Below are positions 1 through 11,895 of a DNA stretch of 64,000 nucleotides, piece after piece. The stretch lies in assembly GCA_015039365.1 (NCBI GenBank), contig WION01000003.1, forward strand, positions 186,001-250,000. Reading direction: 5' to 3'. The stretch comes from Amanita rubescens (lineage: Eukaryota; Basidiomycota; Agaricomycetes; Agaricales; Amanitaceae). The translations under genes and the position numbers were made by a program. The notes under the pieces were generated by a model that did no database searches, was not told where the DNA came from, and saw only the letters and a list, made by a program, of their open reading frames with translations. Position 1 is the first letter of the stretch. Every line of letters starts with the position of its first letter.

Positions 1-3000
1 CTTTCCATCATTTTATTGGCTTCTGCATGCACTCACGTCTGCTCAACAGCATTCATGGCTTGAGATCCATCGGGTACGTGCAACTTGTCCCGTTTGATCC
101 CGTATATACTCCGCCGAAATCCAAACTTCCTGCCGACCAGGGTTGGAGCGGACGATGCGTCATTACTATCGTCATAGCTGGCCTAGTACTGGCAGCTTCG
201 TTATCAGTACCCTATCTCTCCTCATCTCCCGTCATCTCCAAGTAATTCTCTATACTTATGTTGACCCTTTACTGATACCCTTCTCTGTTCTCCGTTGTTT
301 GCCACTTCAGGTTGGGATCTGAACTGTGATTACTAAAACCCGTATCCGTCACATACCATGTACGTCTCGTCAACCATTCACAAAACCGTGTCTCCCCAAT
401 CCCTACCCGTAGCAATGATGAAGAAATAGATTAGAAGAAAGGAATAAAAGAGAAGCCATTTATCGTTATATTGCCGGCGTGATTTACATGAGCTTAGCAT
501 GAGTTCCTCGCTGCGGATCCACGCATACGGTGCTTGTTGTAGCCTGCCGTAGTCCTGTCGTTCGCGATCACAACTGGCTTCTAGCTACGGTGGATCTGCC
601 GAATAGAATCACATACTGCCGGTCCTGTTAGGCTCAGCCACGATGACAAATTCCGTGAAGGTCGGGGACCCTATGGTCCAGATATCATCGCTTTTGGTCA
701 AAGTCTGACAGGTACTATGGCGGCACAGTCGAAGACGACATAGGCGAGCGACTGCCTCTTGAACATTATGTGAACATTGTGTCGCTTATCCGCGTTCACT
801 TCCCTGTGCACAAGCCGCCCGGTCGTTTGTCTGGAATGGGTGGGCCTGCCTTCACTCGTCACTTTTAGGGTTGGTGATACGTTTCTTGCGCAGGTGTGGT
901 ACCCTGTTTTTCTGAACCAGCTGGATATTAAGTACTGCCAGTTCATGGAATTGATGAGACCTAAGCACGTCTTGTAGGCGTGTCCTGTCGGACTGGTTTT
1001 ACGCCATTACGATGCAGAGGTTGTGTAAATATACGGCTGTCCTTGTGCCGAGGCAGTGGGAGTGATAGGACATCGCACACCGCCTCCAAGCCTCGTGCTT
1101 CACCTTCGAGTTGTTCTTAAATGTCGAGGTTCGAAAGCTGTTCTGTGCTATGCAAAAATCTGGAGCCTCCTTCACTCTGTAGTGGACTACGAATCACGGA
1201 TTAACGACCGTCGACTTCGCCGTGTATATGCTATTACTCGTTTCTCACCTCCAAAGCTTATCAAAAGCTGTGTTAGTCCAGGGTATGCTCTAAACGTCGA
1301 CAGTGCTTGCGCCTCGGAATAGAAGGGTCTCCATTTGACGCATGGCTATCCTGAGATGGACTAGTTTTGCACGTCAGAACAACACATGCAGACTTCAAAG
1401 TCAAAAGTAAACATCATTCCTTCTAAGCTATAATAGGAAGTCCGAATCACCCGGGAAGACATCCCCAAATGGTTATACAGTTACAATGCGGCGTCTTCGA
1501 TTGCTCCACTCGATATTACTATGGATCGCTGGAGCCGCACATCACAATGCACACTAAGAATAGAAAGTGTGAGGGTCGCATTTTTCTGGTCTTTAACGGT
1601 TCACACTGGATACCACGGACGAAAGTATGGAGACCGCTATTGTCCTCAGAGATTACAGGGCGGGTGGCTGAAAAATATCATACGTGCCACCATCAAGCCC
1701 TGCCTAGGGGGCCGCCTATCTAAGAACAAGGCGGTACGTAATATTTATGTACATACTGTGCCCGGGAATCTACGGAGATTGGTAGTTCCACAATTTCAAA
1801 CTTTCAACCGACTACTCACCCGTCTCTTTGTTACCCTTCGTTCGCTGAATTATTTGACTGCCAATCGTGTTCCAAACGAACTGCGCCGGCGACCTGAAGC
1901 GATTGTGTGCTAATTCAGCGGGCTCTTCAATCAGAAGCGTCGTAAACTTGGACGATCTAAATACGCAGTCAGCGCGCTTGGCGAAACGAGCGGAGAGTCG
2001 GTCGTGACGGAACTGGCTCGTCGTCGTCGACTCATGAGGTGCAAAATCGAAGCTGTTGTGCTTGATATGAAATCTACTAAGGCGCTGCCTCATGGGAAGC
2101 TGTCAGAAAAAGTTCTGTTATTATACTGATTTCCCGGCCGCCGCTCGACTCGTGGAGATCCAGAGAATGCCCGTCTTAATCTTCTGTATATTGACCCCAG
2201 GTGCTCTGCTATTGCCTTGCGTATGCCCAGCATGCAAGTACGTGTACGGAGAAGGGCGCAAACGTGGAGAGGCATAATTCTCGAGTACCCCACCAAGCAT
2301 GCTGCTCAAGCGCTCATGCGGCATGCCAGTAGCTCATGCGTGCTGGAACCTGTTGGCTACTACCACACCTCATGAATGGCCTGTATTCCGATCCCGTAAT
2401 GTTATGAAGGCAAAACGAGCAAACAGAGAAGCATTTGGATAAAAGGAAGAACCGAATAAGAGGAACCCGACGCCGTAGGCGAGGCGAACTACCCAGGAAC
2501 ACGGGAAGACTGCGGTAGGTATGAATGAATGAGACGGCGTTTCGAACGAGGACGAAGGTTTGGATAAAGGGTATATGCCACAGCACAGGATGTGTCGTTG
2601 CAGGGAGCCGAACTAGGGCGCCGGAAACTTGGTCTGCTGGTTGACGCTATTGTCGTCCGTGCGGGTTGAAAGTCTCGGTTCTTTCTCGACTGATACTTTC
2701 AAGTCCGTGAAACTCGGGAGGAACGCCTAGCCGCTGACTTCTTGAATACCCTCGTTGCCGTGGACGAATAAATGTGTCAGAGTCGGCGCACGGAGGGATC
2801 TGTAGCTTGCGCCAGTTAAATACTCCACGCAAGGAGATGAATGCATGCTACCTTATTATCCGATTCTGCTCTGCTGTTTTTGTCTTCATCTAGTCTTAGT
2901 CCCGGGACTTTCAGCGCGAAGCGCTTACAAGGCTAGCGATCATGGCGAGTGCAAGATTCCTGGATTTTGCCTTCGTCACCGCGTCACCCCGCTTACGGCC

Positions 3001-3033
3001 GTACTCAAATTCAAGGAACTTGAACACGGAGTT
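1..3033. other. No recognisable gene
   Basis: Only short, mutually overlapping reading frames occur here, and none has a recognisable domain, intron structure or low-complexity bias typical of the real genes in this window. It may be intergenic DNA or an old, decayed transposon. I see no terminal repeats that would prove the latter. Confidence 0.5.
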
Positions 3034-3383
3034 GTAGATCCAGTTGACAATAGCAAATGCGGAGCTCGTACGTTTCCCCTTCCGTCAATCGGTCTGCTTC
3101 CTTTCACAGTTAGTAGAAGCTTGCAATTCGTCGTCCTTGACATGTTCCTCCTTATTGTTAGACGAGACGATTTGACTCCACGACACTTTGAGCGCATCAT
3201 TTTTAAGTTGTGCAGTAGATCCAGTTGCCAATGGCACATGTACGTTTCCCCTTCTGCCAATCGGTTTACTTCCTTTCACAGTCAGTAGAAGCGTGGAATT
3301 CGTCGCCTTTGACATGTTCTTCCTTATTGTCAGACGAGCCGACTCGACTTTGAGCGCATCAGTATTCAGTCATACAGTTAAAC
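3034..3383. repeat. 181-bp direct tandem duplication, two units
   Basis: The segment starting at 3034 is repeated starting at 3215, an offset of 181 bp. Both units contain the same succession of blocks: a GTAGATCCAGTTG start, a CGTTTCCCCTTC block, a CTTCCTTTCACAG block and a GACATGTTC block. The units differ at roughly one base in eight, so the duplication is not very recent. It encodes nothing I recognise. Confidence 0.8.
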
Positions 3384-4663
3384 CTCATTTCATACCCCTG
3401 GACTGGAATGTTTTGCTCTCACATGAGATGACAATCCTGGCTCGCACCCGCTCCGGTTCAGCGCTAGATATATTAAGGTGATCGGCGTTAGGTAGCTATA
3501 CTACATTACTCACCTCGATGATCCACCCGTTCCAAACCTTCTCGGGTTATTGATCAACACAACTACATACGAGTATGGAAGCCTTTCGTAAAATACGACC
3601 CGTCTGTTGGACGAAGGAGTACGCACCTTGAAACTATAGTTCTCAGCTTGATTGAGCACATGTATATGCTGCCGTTCATCGATACTTCACGTGGAAAAGT
3701 TGATACGTCAATCAACGCATGTCACCTAACCCCATATCCTAATACACAAGTATATCCTATGTGAGAGAACGCTTCAGGAAGATGGGGAAAAGGAGGGAAA
3801 CTCATGACGCAAAAAAAATATCGTCACTGAATTCGATCAGAAAACAGATGATTGGATGTGAGCTGAGTAACGTTTGTCGGCCGCCGCAAGGCTATGATTT
3901 ACTCATGTACAAGCCACGGCACCGACTGATTAGGGTTTCGATTCTGTGAAAGAGACATAATGTAGGTTTCGCGGCCTTCAGTCGCCTTTCCTCGGGGGCA
4001 GTATCTGGGGAAGTATGGCGAAAGTTGGATTTGGATGGGGCATCGATAACATCTTGTGCGGTGGTAAATCCGTCCTCGACGGAGGGGGCTCCAGCAACCG
4101 AAGGACTGTTGACTATTGCTGATATGTAAGGCCGAATTATTAACAAGGACCATCTAGTGTAGTGCCGCAGTGGCGACTGGAGGCCGCTAATAAGCTCGTA
4201 GAGATGCAGCTCCAGTCCGTATTTCGTTTTCTTTGCGTGGTACAAGAGTTATCTGCCAGCGTGCTGGGAAATGCTGTAAGCGTTGAAAATTGAGCATTGG
4301 ACCCTATCTTACATATATTTGTAGGTGATATATGCACGATAGACTCGGAGCTGACAACATCCTGGCTTTTGTCCGATTGTCATGAAAAATAAAATTACTA
4401 TCTTACAACTCTGTGGTTGGTGACGGAGACAAAGTAATTTGAGCATAAAATTAACGCAGGAGAGTATATTAGAACGAGCCACTGCTAGGCAAGTCACTAG
4501 CGCCACTGTGATGTTTGTACGTATTTGCAGCGCACCAAAATTGCCAAAGCAAAGTCGTTCGAACTATAGCTCACCCTCGTCCCTCTCGTCCTTCTTTTGT
4601 ATACCACCTATTCCCGCTCCTTTCCTACCCCGTGTAGAAATACCCAATACATAACAGGTAGTA
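3384..4663. other. Intergenic; includes septin 5' region
   Basis: No gene is recognised. The last 150 bases before 4664 are rich in C and T (for example around 4566-4620), as is common just upstream of fungal transcription starts, and presumably form part of the septin promoter or leader. Confidence 0.5.
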
Positions 4664-5897
4664 ATGGCAGCAGCAGCCGGTCCCATAGCACCCGAAGAGA
4701 TTCGTGCCGAGAGCTATGTTGGTTTCGACACTATCACGCAGCAGATTGAGCACAAGCTGCTCAAGCGTGGATTCCAATTCAATGTCATCCTCGTCGGTAC
4801 GTAAACGTCTGACCATTTACGCGTTCTTTGGGTCCTTATATGCTCGTTTTTTCGCCGTTTACTAGGGCAAACTGGTCTCGGAAAATCGACCTTGATTAAC
4901 ACCATTTTCGCTTCGCACCTTGTCGACTCGAAGGGTAGGTTTGCGGCAGACGAGCCGGTCAGGCAGACAACTGAGATTCAGGCTGTGTCGCATGGTACGT
5001 TGTCACTCTCGGTTCGTTTCACGGACACTCATGTCAATGTTCGGATAGTCATTGTCGAAAATGGTGTCAAACTAAGACTGAACATCGTTGACACGCCGGG
5101 ATACGGTGACCAAATTAACAACGAGGGATGGTGCGTTTTTTTAAGCTTTGTGCAGTTATGCATCGATTCCTCATGGGTAAAAACAGCTGGGATCCTATTA
5201 TTAGATATATAAAGGATCAGCATAGCAACTATTTACGCAAGGAATTGACGGCGATACGTGACCGCTTCATCCAGGACACACGTATTCACTGTTGTCTCTA
5301 CTTCGTCAACCCTACAGGGCACGGATTGCGCCCTGTTGATGTTATTGTGATGAAGAAGCTGAGCGAAGTTGTCAACGTTGTCCCCGTTATCGCCAAGGCG
5401 GATAGCTTGACCACAGAAGAAAGGCTAAGATTCAAGGCAAAGGTGAGGCAGGACTGCACAGTAAGGATGTTGCTAACTCCGCGGCAGATTAGAGAAGAAC
5501 TGGTATACCACAATATTCGTCTGTACCCATTCGACACCGATGAAGATGACCAAGAGGAAGTGCAGCTAAATGCTACCATTCGGGTAGGTAACTGTTGTGT
5601 TTCGGTGCAGAAATTTGCTGACGTGTTTAGGACATTATTCCTTTTGCTGTTGTTGGTTCCGAGAACAACGTCATCATTGATGGACGATCTGTTCGTGGGC
5701 GCAAAAATCGCTGGGGTGTTGTCAACGTGGAGGACCCAAACCACTGCGAGTTTATGCACCTGCGCAACTTTTTGACCAGGTCACACCTCCAGGACTTGAT
5801 TGAAACGACTGCTCAGATTCACTATGAGGCATTCCGTTCGAAGCAACTTATTGCATTGAAGGAAGGGGCTAACCTGCGTCCTCAGCAAGGACAGTAG
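4664..5897 (+). CDS. CDC10: Septin, CDC10-type GTPase
   Basis: Septins are GTP-binding proteins that polymerise into filaments at septa, hyphal tips and bud necks. Six exons (4664-4796, 4866-4994, 5049-5130, 5187-5442, 5488-5583, 5631-5897) join into an uninterrupted 320-residue protein, close to the usual Cdc10 length. The N-terminal phrase YVGFDTITQQIEHKLLKRGF is highly characteristic. The P-loop GQTGLGKS is at residues 45-52, DTPG at 102-105 and AKAD at 184-187; the septin-unique element follows. There is no C-terminal coiled coil, which fits the CDC10 subgroup rather than CDC3, CDC11 or CDC12. All introns are 45-69 bp GT-AG. No frameshift is present, so the local sequence quality is good, which matters for judging the frameshifted neighbour. 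Confidence 0.95.
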
Positions 5898-6174
5898 ATG
5901 AGACGGGGGGAGAGTTTTAAAAAGGATACCCATACGTATATTGGACTAGCTTATATTCTTGATTCCTTCGTTTGTAGTGAATTTTTGGTTCTCACGCTCT
6001 TTATCGTATGTAATACGCGATGACTCATCCAGCCATCACTCGGCGCGTCATTCTATAATTAACTCACTCCACGCAATGCCTCTGCGCCTCCTATGTTGAT
6101 TCTGTTCCTCTTGGTCCGTCACCCAGAATCTCGCTGACCGCCCAATAGGTCTGTCTTTAGGCCATAGTACATTC

Positions 6175-9100
6175 ATGTCTCTATCCAGCTGGGGCTCGTG
6201 TATCACCCACGGATACGCCAAGCTCGCCGACTTCAACGTTGAGAACTTGTTTGTCAAGAAGAATGAACCCGGGCCACCTCGGACCGTATATGTCAATCAA
6301 GACCTGCCCCATGACTATCTCGATAGCAAAGGTCGCGTTAGACGAGAACATGTCTACTTCACCAACCAAGTTATTACGTCCAAATACACGATCATCACTT
6401 TCTTGCCAAGGAACCTGCTCGAGCAGTTTAGGCGGATAGCCAACGTGTGAGTATTGTCTCTCGCATTGGCGCGAGTGAGCTGACGTGGACGGCAGATTCT
6501 TCCTGGGTATCGCGATTCTTCAGTTCAATAACAAGTTTTCGACCATTTCTCCGGGCCTCGTCATTCTTCCCTTGTTAATCGTTCTAACTATCACGGCTGC
6601 GAAGGATGCATACGAGGATGTGAAGCGGCACCATTCCGATAGACGAGTAAATCATTCGACTGTCCGTGTCCTCGCCGGGGGAGGTTGGGTCAATCCGAAT
6701 GCTATGGGAAGGAAGGCTCGGACGTTTGTGAGGGGTATTGTTCCAAGCGGTGGAAAGCCAAAGGCGGTCAAGTTGAACACGTCGAGTGATTCGGGAGATA
6801 CAGTGGCCGAACAAGGACCAGCCAAACAGCAGGTGCCTCAAGGGAACGGCCAACGCCATGCGAGCATGGAATCACCCATATCGCTAGACGATATCTTCCG
6901 AGTCACATGTACCCCATCCTGTTTGGGGACCACGATCCCAACACTCGCCCACATTGGAGGAAGACTCTCTGGGAGGACGTGCACGTGGGTGACTTTGTCA
7001 AGATTGTCAATAATGAAGCTCTTCCCGCCGACATCCTCATCTGTGCTACGTCCGAGGGTGATAACGTGGCTTTCGTAGAGAACCAAAAATCTGGATGGAG
7101 AGACGAATCTCAAGTCCCGCCATGCTGTGCAAGCATTGACCCATATTCGGTCCGCCGCCGATTGTGCCAACAGGCGTAATGCATTTGCCGTCGATTGTGA
7201 CCGGCCTGATACGAATATGTTCAAGCTGAATGCAACAGGTGAGAATCGGCAAGGATGCGGTACCCGTGGATTTGCAGATGGCGCTTTTGAGGGGGACCGT
7301 GCTGAGGAATACAGAATGGGTCATTGGCGTGGTTTTATACACCTGGTGAGGATACAAAGATTATTCTCAATTCGGGTGGCACGCCAAGTAAAAGGAGTAA
7401 AGTCGAGAGACAGATGAATCCCCAAGTGTAGGTTCAATCAATGGATATGGCTGGTTGACGCTGAAATTTTCTATAGCTTTATCAATCTTATTCTTCTCGC
7501 TTTAATGGCAGCCGCATGCGCCATTGCGGACTCTGTTCTTGAACATCAAGACTATCCGAGGCAAGCGCCATGGCTATATGGCGATAATACGTCCGGAGAT
7601 AATCCATCTATCAATGGTCTCGTGACATTTGCTTTTGCTCTCATCACGTATGTCTGTTACTCGCACACATCTTTCCATATCTGTACTCAATCCTTGAACA
7701 GCTTCCAGAATATTGTACCCATCTCTCTTTACATCTCTATCGAGTTTGTACGAACATGTCAAGCCGCGTTTATCTACTTTGACAAGGAGATATTCTATGA
7801 AAAGACTCAGCAGCCAACGCTAGCTAGAAGTTGGAACTTGTCCGACTGATTTGGGACAAATAGAGTACATTTTTTCCGACAAGACGGGCACATTGACCCA
7901 AGTAAGCCTTTCCATTGTGTTTGGGACGAGGTTGCTGACGAACCGCACATAGAACTCGATGATCTTCCAGAAATGCTCTATTGCGGGCAAAGTCTACGGT
8001 GGAGAACCGGAAGAAGAAAGGCCGGGAGAAGATGAGATCATGGTTGTACCTCGTGTCAACGACGAGATACCCCCATTCCTGGATGTCAAAGAAGTTCCAC
8101 TGTCGAGCACAGATCTCTCCATCACCGCCGTAGGCTCCCCTCCACCCCCTCCGCCGTTTAACAGCATCAACGAACAAATTGTTGACACCAACGAGCCTTG
8201 GCCAAACGACCAGAAAACGCCAGACCCTGTTGAAGCACAGGGCGTTCAAACCTCCGAGCATGTCCTAAACCATTTCAGAGATGCCAGGCTTTCAGCAGAC
8301 TTGACAGAAGCTGCGGCCATCCCAAACTCTGGGAGCCCTGATCCGGAAGTAGCAGCGCGTGCACGGGCCCTGAATGGTTTTTTCAATGTGTTGGCACTCT
8401 GTCATACCGTGTTGGCGTCGGTAGATGCCGCGACGGGTGCATTGGAGTATAAAGCCCAGTCTCCCGACGAAGCAGCGCTCGTCCAGGCTGCAGCGGACGT
8501 TGGGTTCGTTTTTCGAGGTCGGGATCGTGAGACGTTACTCCTCCAAACGCCGTTCAGTGCCGGTCAAGTTGAGCGCTACGAGCTTTTGAACATCCTAGAG
8601 TTCACCAGTGCTCGGAAGAGGATGAGCGTCGTTGTGAGGAAGATGGAAGGAGATGATCGGAGAATTTTATTGCTGTGCAAGGGGGCAGATAATGTGATTT
8701 TCGAGAGATTGAAGCAAAACGGGCAAAATGAATTGAAGAACACAACCGAAAGGCATTTGCAAGAGTTTGCGGCTGAGGGCTTGAGGACGCTGACGTTGGC
8801 GTACAAGGTTATAGGAGGTACGTGTTGTTTTTTCTTTTCTGACCGAGATGCTGATGATCACATAGAGGAAGAGTACAAGTTGTGGGCTGAGCGGTATAAC
8901 GTGGCTACAGTCGCTGTAGAGGACCGTGAAGCCCAAATAGAGGCAGTTTCGGATGAACTAGAACGTGACCTGAGGTTGCTAGGCGCCACGGCGATTGAAG
9001 ACAAGCTACAGGATGGCGTGCCAGAAGCAATTGCTGACCTAAAGAAGGCCGGAATTAAGATTTGGGTCGCGACGGGTGACAAAATAGAGACCGCAATAGG

Positions 9101-11325
9101 TAAGTCAAAGTTTGTCCGTACTGAGAATACCGTTGACACCCGTCCAGCCATCGGACACAGCACGAATTTGATCGGTCGGGATTCAAACATTATCGTCATC
9201 CGCGGCGCCAATGAGAGCATTAGACCGGTCTATCAGCAGATGATGAGCGCTGCCAAGGAGTTTTTTCCCGAAAGCGGTATCTTCGAGGAAGAAGGGGTTG
9301 TGGACCCTCCCTGTTGTGGCCTAGGCCCAGTTCTAGAATGTCCACCGAGAAGGACAGACGATACTCCCTGCATAGGGTAGAATCGACCGCTTCTTCCATT
9401 GTGGGCGCGAATAATGGCGACAGGCCTGGCGGGTTCGTGCTCGTCATTGATGGAGGAGCATTAGGTCGTGTGCGTGTTTTGTATTTTATTCAACTTCTGA
9501 TTGGGTTAGCTGAAATACTTAAATTAGGTTCTTTCGGATAGCCGCAGCAAACAGCTTCTCCTCCGTCTTGCGTCGGAATGTGAGGGCGTGATTTGCTGTC
9601 GTGTTTCGCCCCTGCAAAAAGCGCTAATCGTCAGGTTGGTCAAGGATAATGTGGGGGCGATGACGCTGGCTATCGGCGATGGCGCTAATGATGTGAGCAT
9701 GATTCAGGTCAGCATAGCACTTATCGGCCGATATCATAGCGCGCTAACATTCAATCTAGGCCGCTGATGTGGGCGTTGGAATTGTCGGGGAGGAAGGACT
9801 GCAGGCTGTCAATTCTTCTGATTATGCTATAGCGCAGGTAATGTTTCATATGTCTGATGCAGTGTCAGCTTCTGATGGCACCTTCGTAGTTCCGATTCTT
9901 AAAACGTCTACTTCTCGTCCATGGCCACTGGTCCTACGCGCGTAATGGAAATATGTGAGTGCCTGAGGTCCCTGTGACGTGTGCATCATTTAAACTTCAC
10001 CACAGGATCTTGAACTTTTTCTATAAAAACATTGTCTGTATAGGTGTCCTTTGGTGGTTTCAGATTTATGCAGCATGGAGCTCTACATAGTAAGTTTTGG
10101 TTCTCAGTTGGCTCAGGGCCACACCTAACGCTTCACAGTGTCTTTGAGTACACCTATCTGATCTTCTGGAACTCCTTTTGGACGTTTGCACCCGTTATTG
10201 CTATCGGGTTGTTCGATCGTATAGTGGGTATGTCGCGCACTGCCATATGGGCGCCATTTTTCAAAACTTACAACACCGATCAGATGACAAAGCACTCATG
10301 GCTCTCCCGCAATTGTATCAGTATGGGAGAGAGGGCCACTGGTTTGGTTTGAAATGGTTCACCCTGTATATGCTCGACGGTGTAGTACAGGTGAGAGATC
10401 GTCGTGACATTGCCCGTCTTAGTGTTGACACTCGTTCTCAGAGCGTTGTCATTTACTTCCTGATAGCATACACATACTGGACCACGACGTCGCGGACGGA
10501 CGGATGGGACGTATATTTGTATGAGTTCTCCACGGTACGCAACCTGGTTTGCATGCGTTCTCATTTATCCTGACTGCCGATTCTAGACAATGGTCTTTGC
10601 TTGCGTTATAGCTGCAAATTTGTTCAATGGACTCAATACAAACGTATGGACTGTCTGGGTGTTCTTGGCTGTCTTCTTCGGCATCGGCTTCCTTTTGGTA
10701 TATACGGTGGGCATCTCGTCATGCATCATTCCTTACAGCTTCTCACGCCGATCGTGTATAGGCAATTTACGACACCATTTCACCTGGCTGGTTCGCTACC
10801 CCCATCTATGGAAACAATACTTTCCTGTTCCATTCGGCGTACTTTTGGTTATGCCTCCCTTTGACTGTCTGCTTAGCCCTGCTCCCTCGCTACTTACTCA
10901 AGGCATGGAAGTTCGGATTTGCTCCTGACGACTTTGATATTATGCGATACATCCACAAAAATCATCCTCCGGATGCTACCCTCAATTATCTTCTTCCTCT
11001 CAAAACGCTCTCACGTTCCGGAACCGTCGGGTCGAAAATCGGTTCCCAGAAGATCACTCCTTCAGATAGTGCTGCGTCCTTGCGTGCTAGGCCATCGCTA
11101 GACTTTAGGACGGCAAGCCGCACCGACATGTCGACTGGCGAGAGATCATTCCATCGTGGATTCGATTTCTCGACGGAGGAGAACAGCATTGCGATACGGC
11201 GTATGCAGACAAACCTTTCGCATAGTCGTCTCTCTCGCCCCAAGGAGGCGTTGTCCCATATACTCTCTGTTCGCCGCGGTTTCTTGAAGAAGAAACCTCC
11301 GCCGCCTCAGGACGAACAGAGCTGA
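6175..11325 (+). pseudogene. P4-ATPase phospholipid flippase (Dnf-type), frameshifted copy
   Basis: P4-ATPases move phospholipids from the outer to the cytoplasmic leaflet of plasma, Golgi and endosomal membranes. All hallmarks are present: LLEQFRRIANV before the first membrane segment, DGETNLK near 7094, DKTGTLT near 7878, [21 protein letters not shown] near 8453, [11 protein letters not shown] near 9675, and the C-terminal membrane exons. Reading needs at least 13 introns. However, the frame breaks at about 6890, at 7081-7082 (extra A), about 7238 (extra G), 7344 (extra T), 7848 (extra T) and about 9300-9320, while the flanking codons match the family exactly. The C-terminal exons from 9539 onward are clean. 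It is either a young pseudogene or a locus with sequence errors. It converges with the related copy at 15182-20095. Confidence 0.7.
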
Positions 11326-11328
11326 TCA

Positions 11329-11895
11329 CTTCATCATGAACTCACCGATCAAACGTCTTGGATAAAAGGAGTCCTCTTTTTCCGTTCATCCAATTAGCTA
11401 TACTCATGACATACGAACCTTCAACCTATCTTCAACCTAATCTGAAACACTTCATTACTTGGGACCGTCGTGTATCATCATCATCATCTCCATCAGTGTA
11501 CTGTATCAATTCCACACTTACTAGCATCACTCTTATAATCACTTTTCCTACCATTTATTCTAATATAATGCCCTTACACATACGCCCATTCTCTTCCACA
11601 AGACGCAATCGGATAATGTACATCTTCAAGATATGCATTGTTATACATCAGGCAAGTCATCACATGCATCACCTGGCTTGAGCAAGTATTCCGATTCGTT
11701 TCATGCTGTGAATGGCTATGCATATGGCACAGCTCCATCCACTATAGATTGGTGAACTGACGCTGACTCACCAAGACAAGGCACTGCACCAAGCGCTACA
11801 GACCTCGAAATGCCTCTATATTTTGTTCTCCTCTGGCGCGCGACTCTTTGATGAAAATTTCGCTGAACTCAGACTGAACATATATATGCAGTAAG
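11329..11895. other. Intergenic, no gene seen
   Basis: The segment lies between the flippase stop and the F-box gene. It contains a short CAT/ATC trinucleotide run near 11475-11495 and otherwise only short random reading frames. It presumably holds the flippase terminator and the F-box promoter. Confidence 0.5.

Noticed and set aside
1469..2324. Several overlapping 60-130 codon frames possibly from an old retroelement
   Set aside because: No reverse transcriptase, integrase or protease motif could be found.
11470..11495. Short CAT/ATC run considered as a CRISPR-like or satellite array
   Set aside because: It is only a short trinucleotide microsatellite without spacers.
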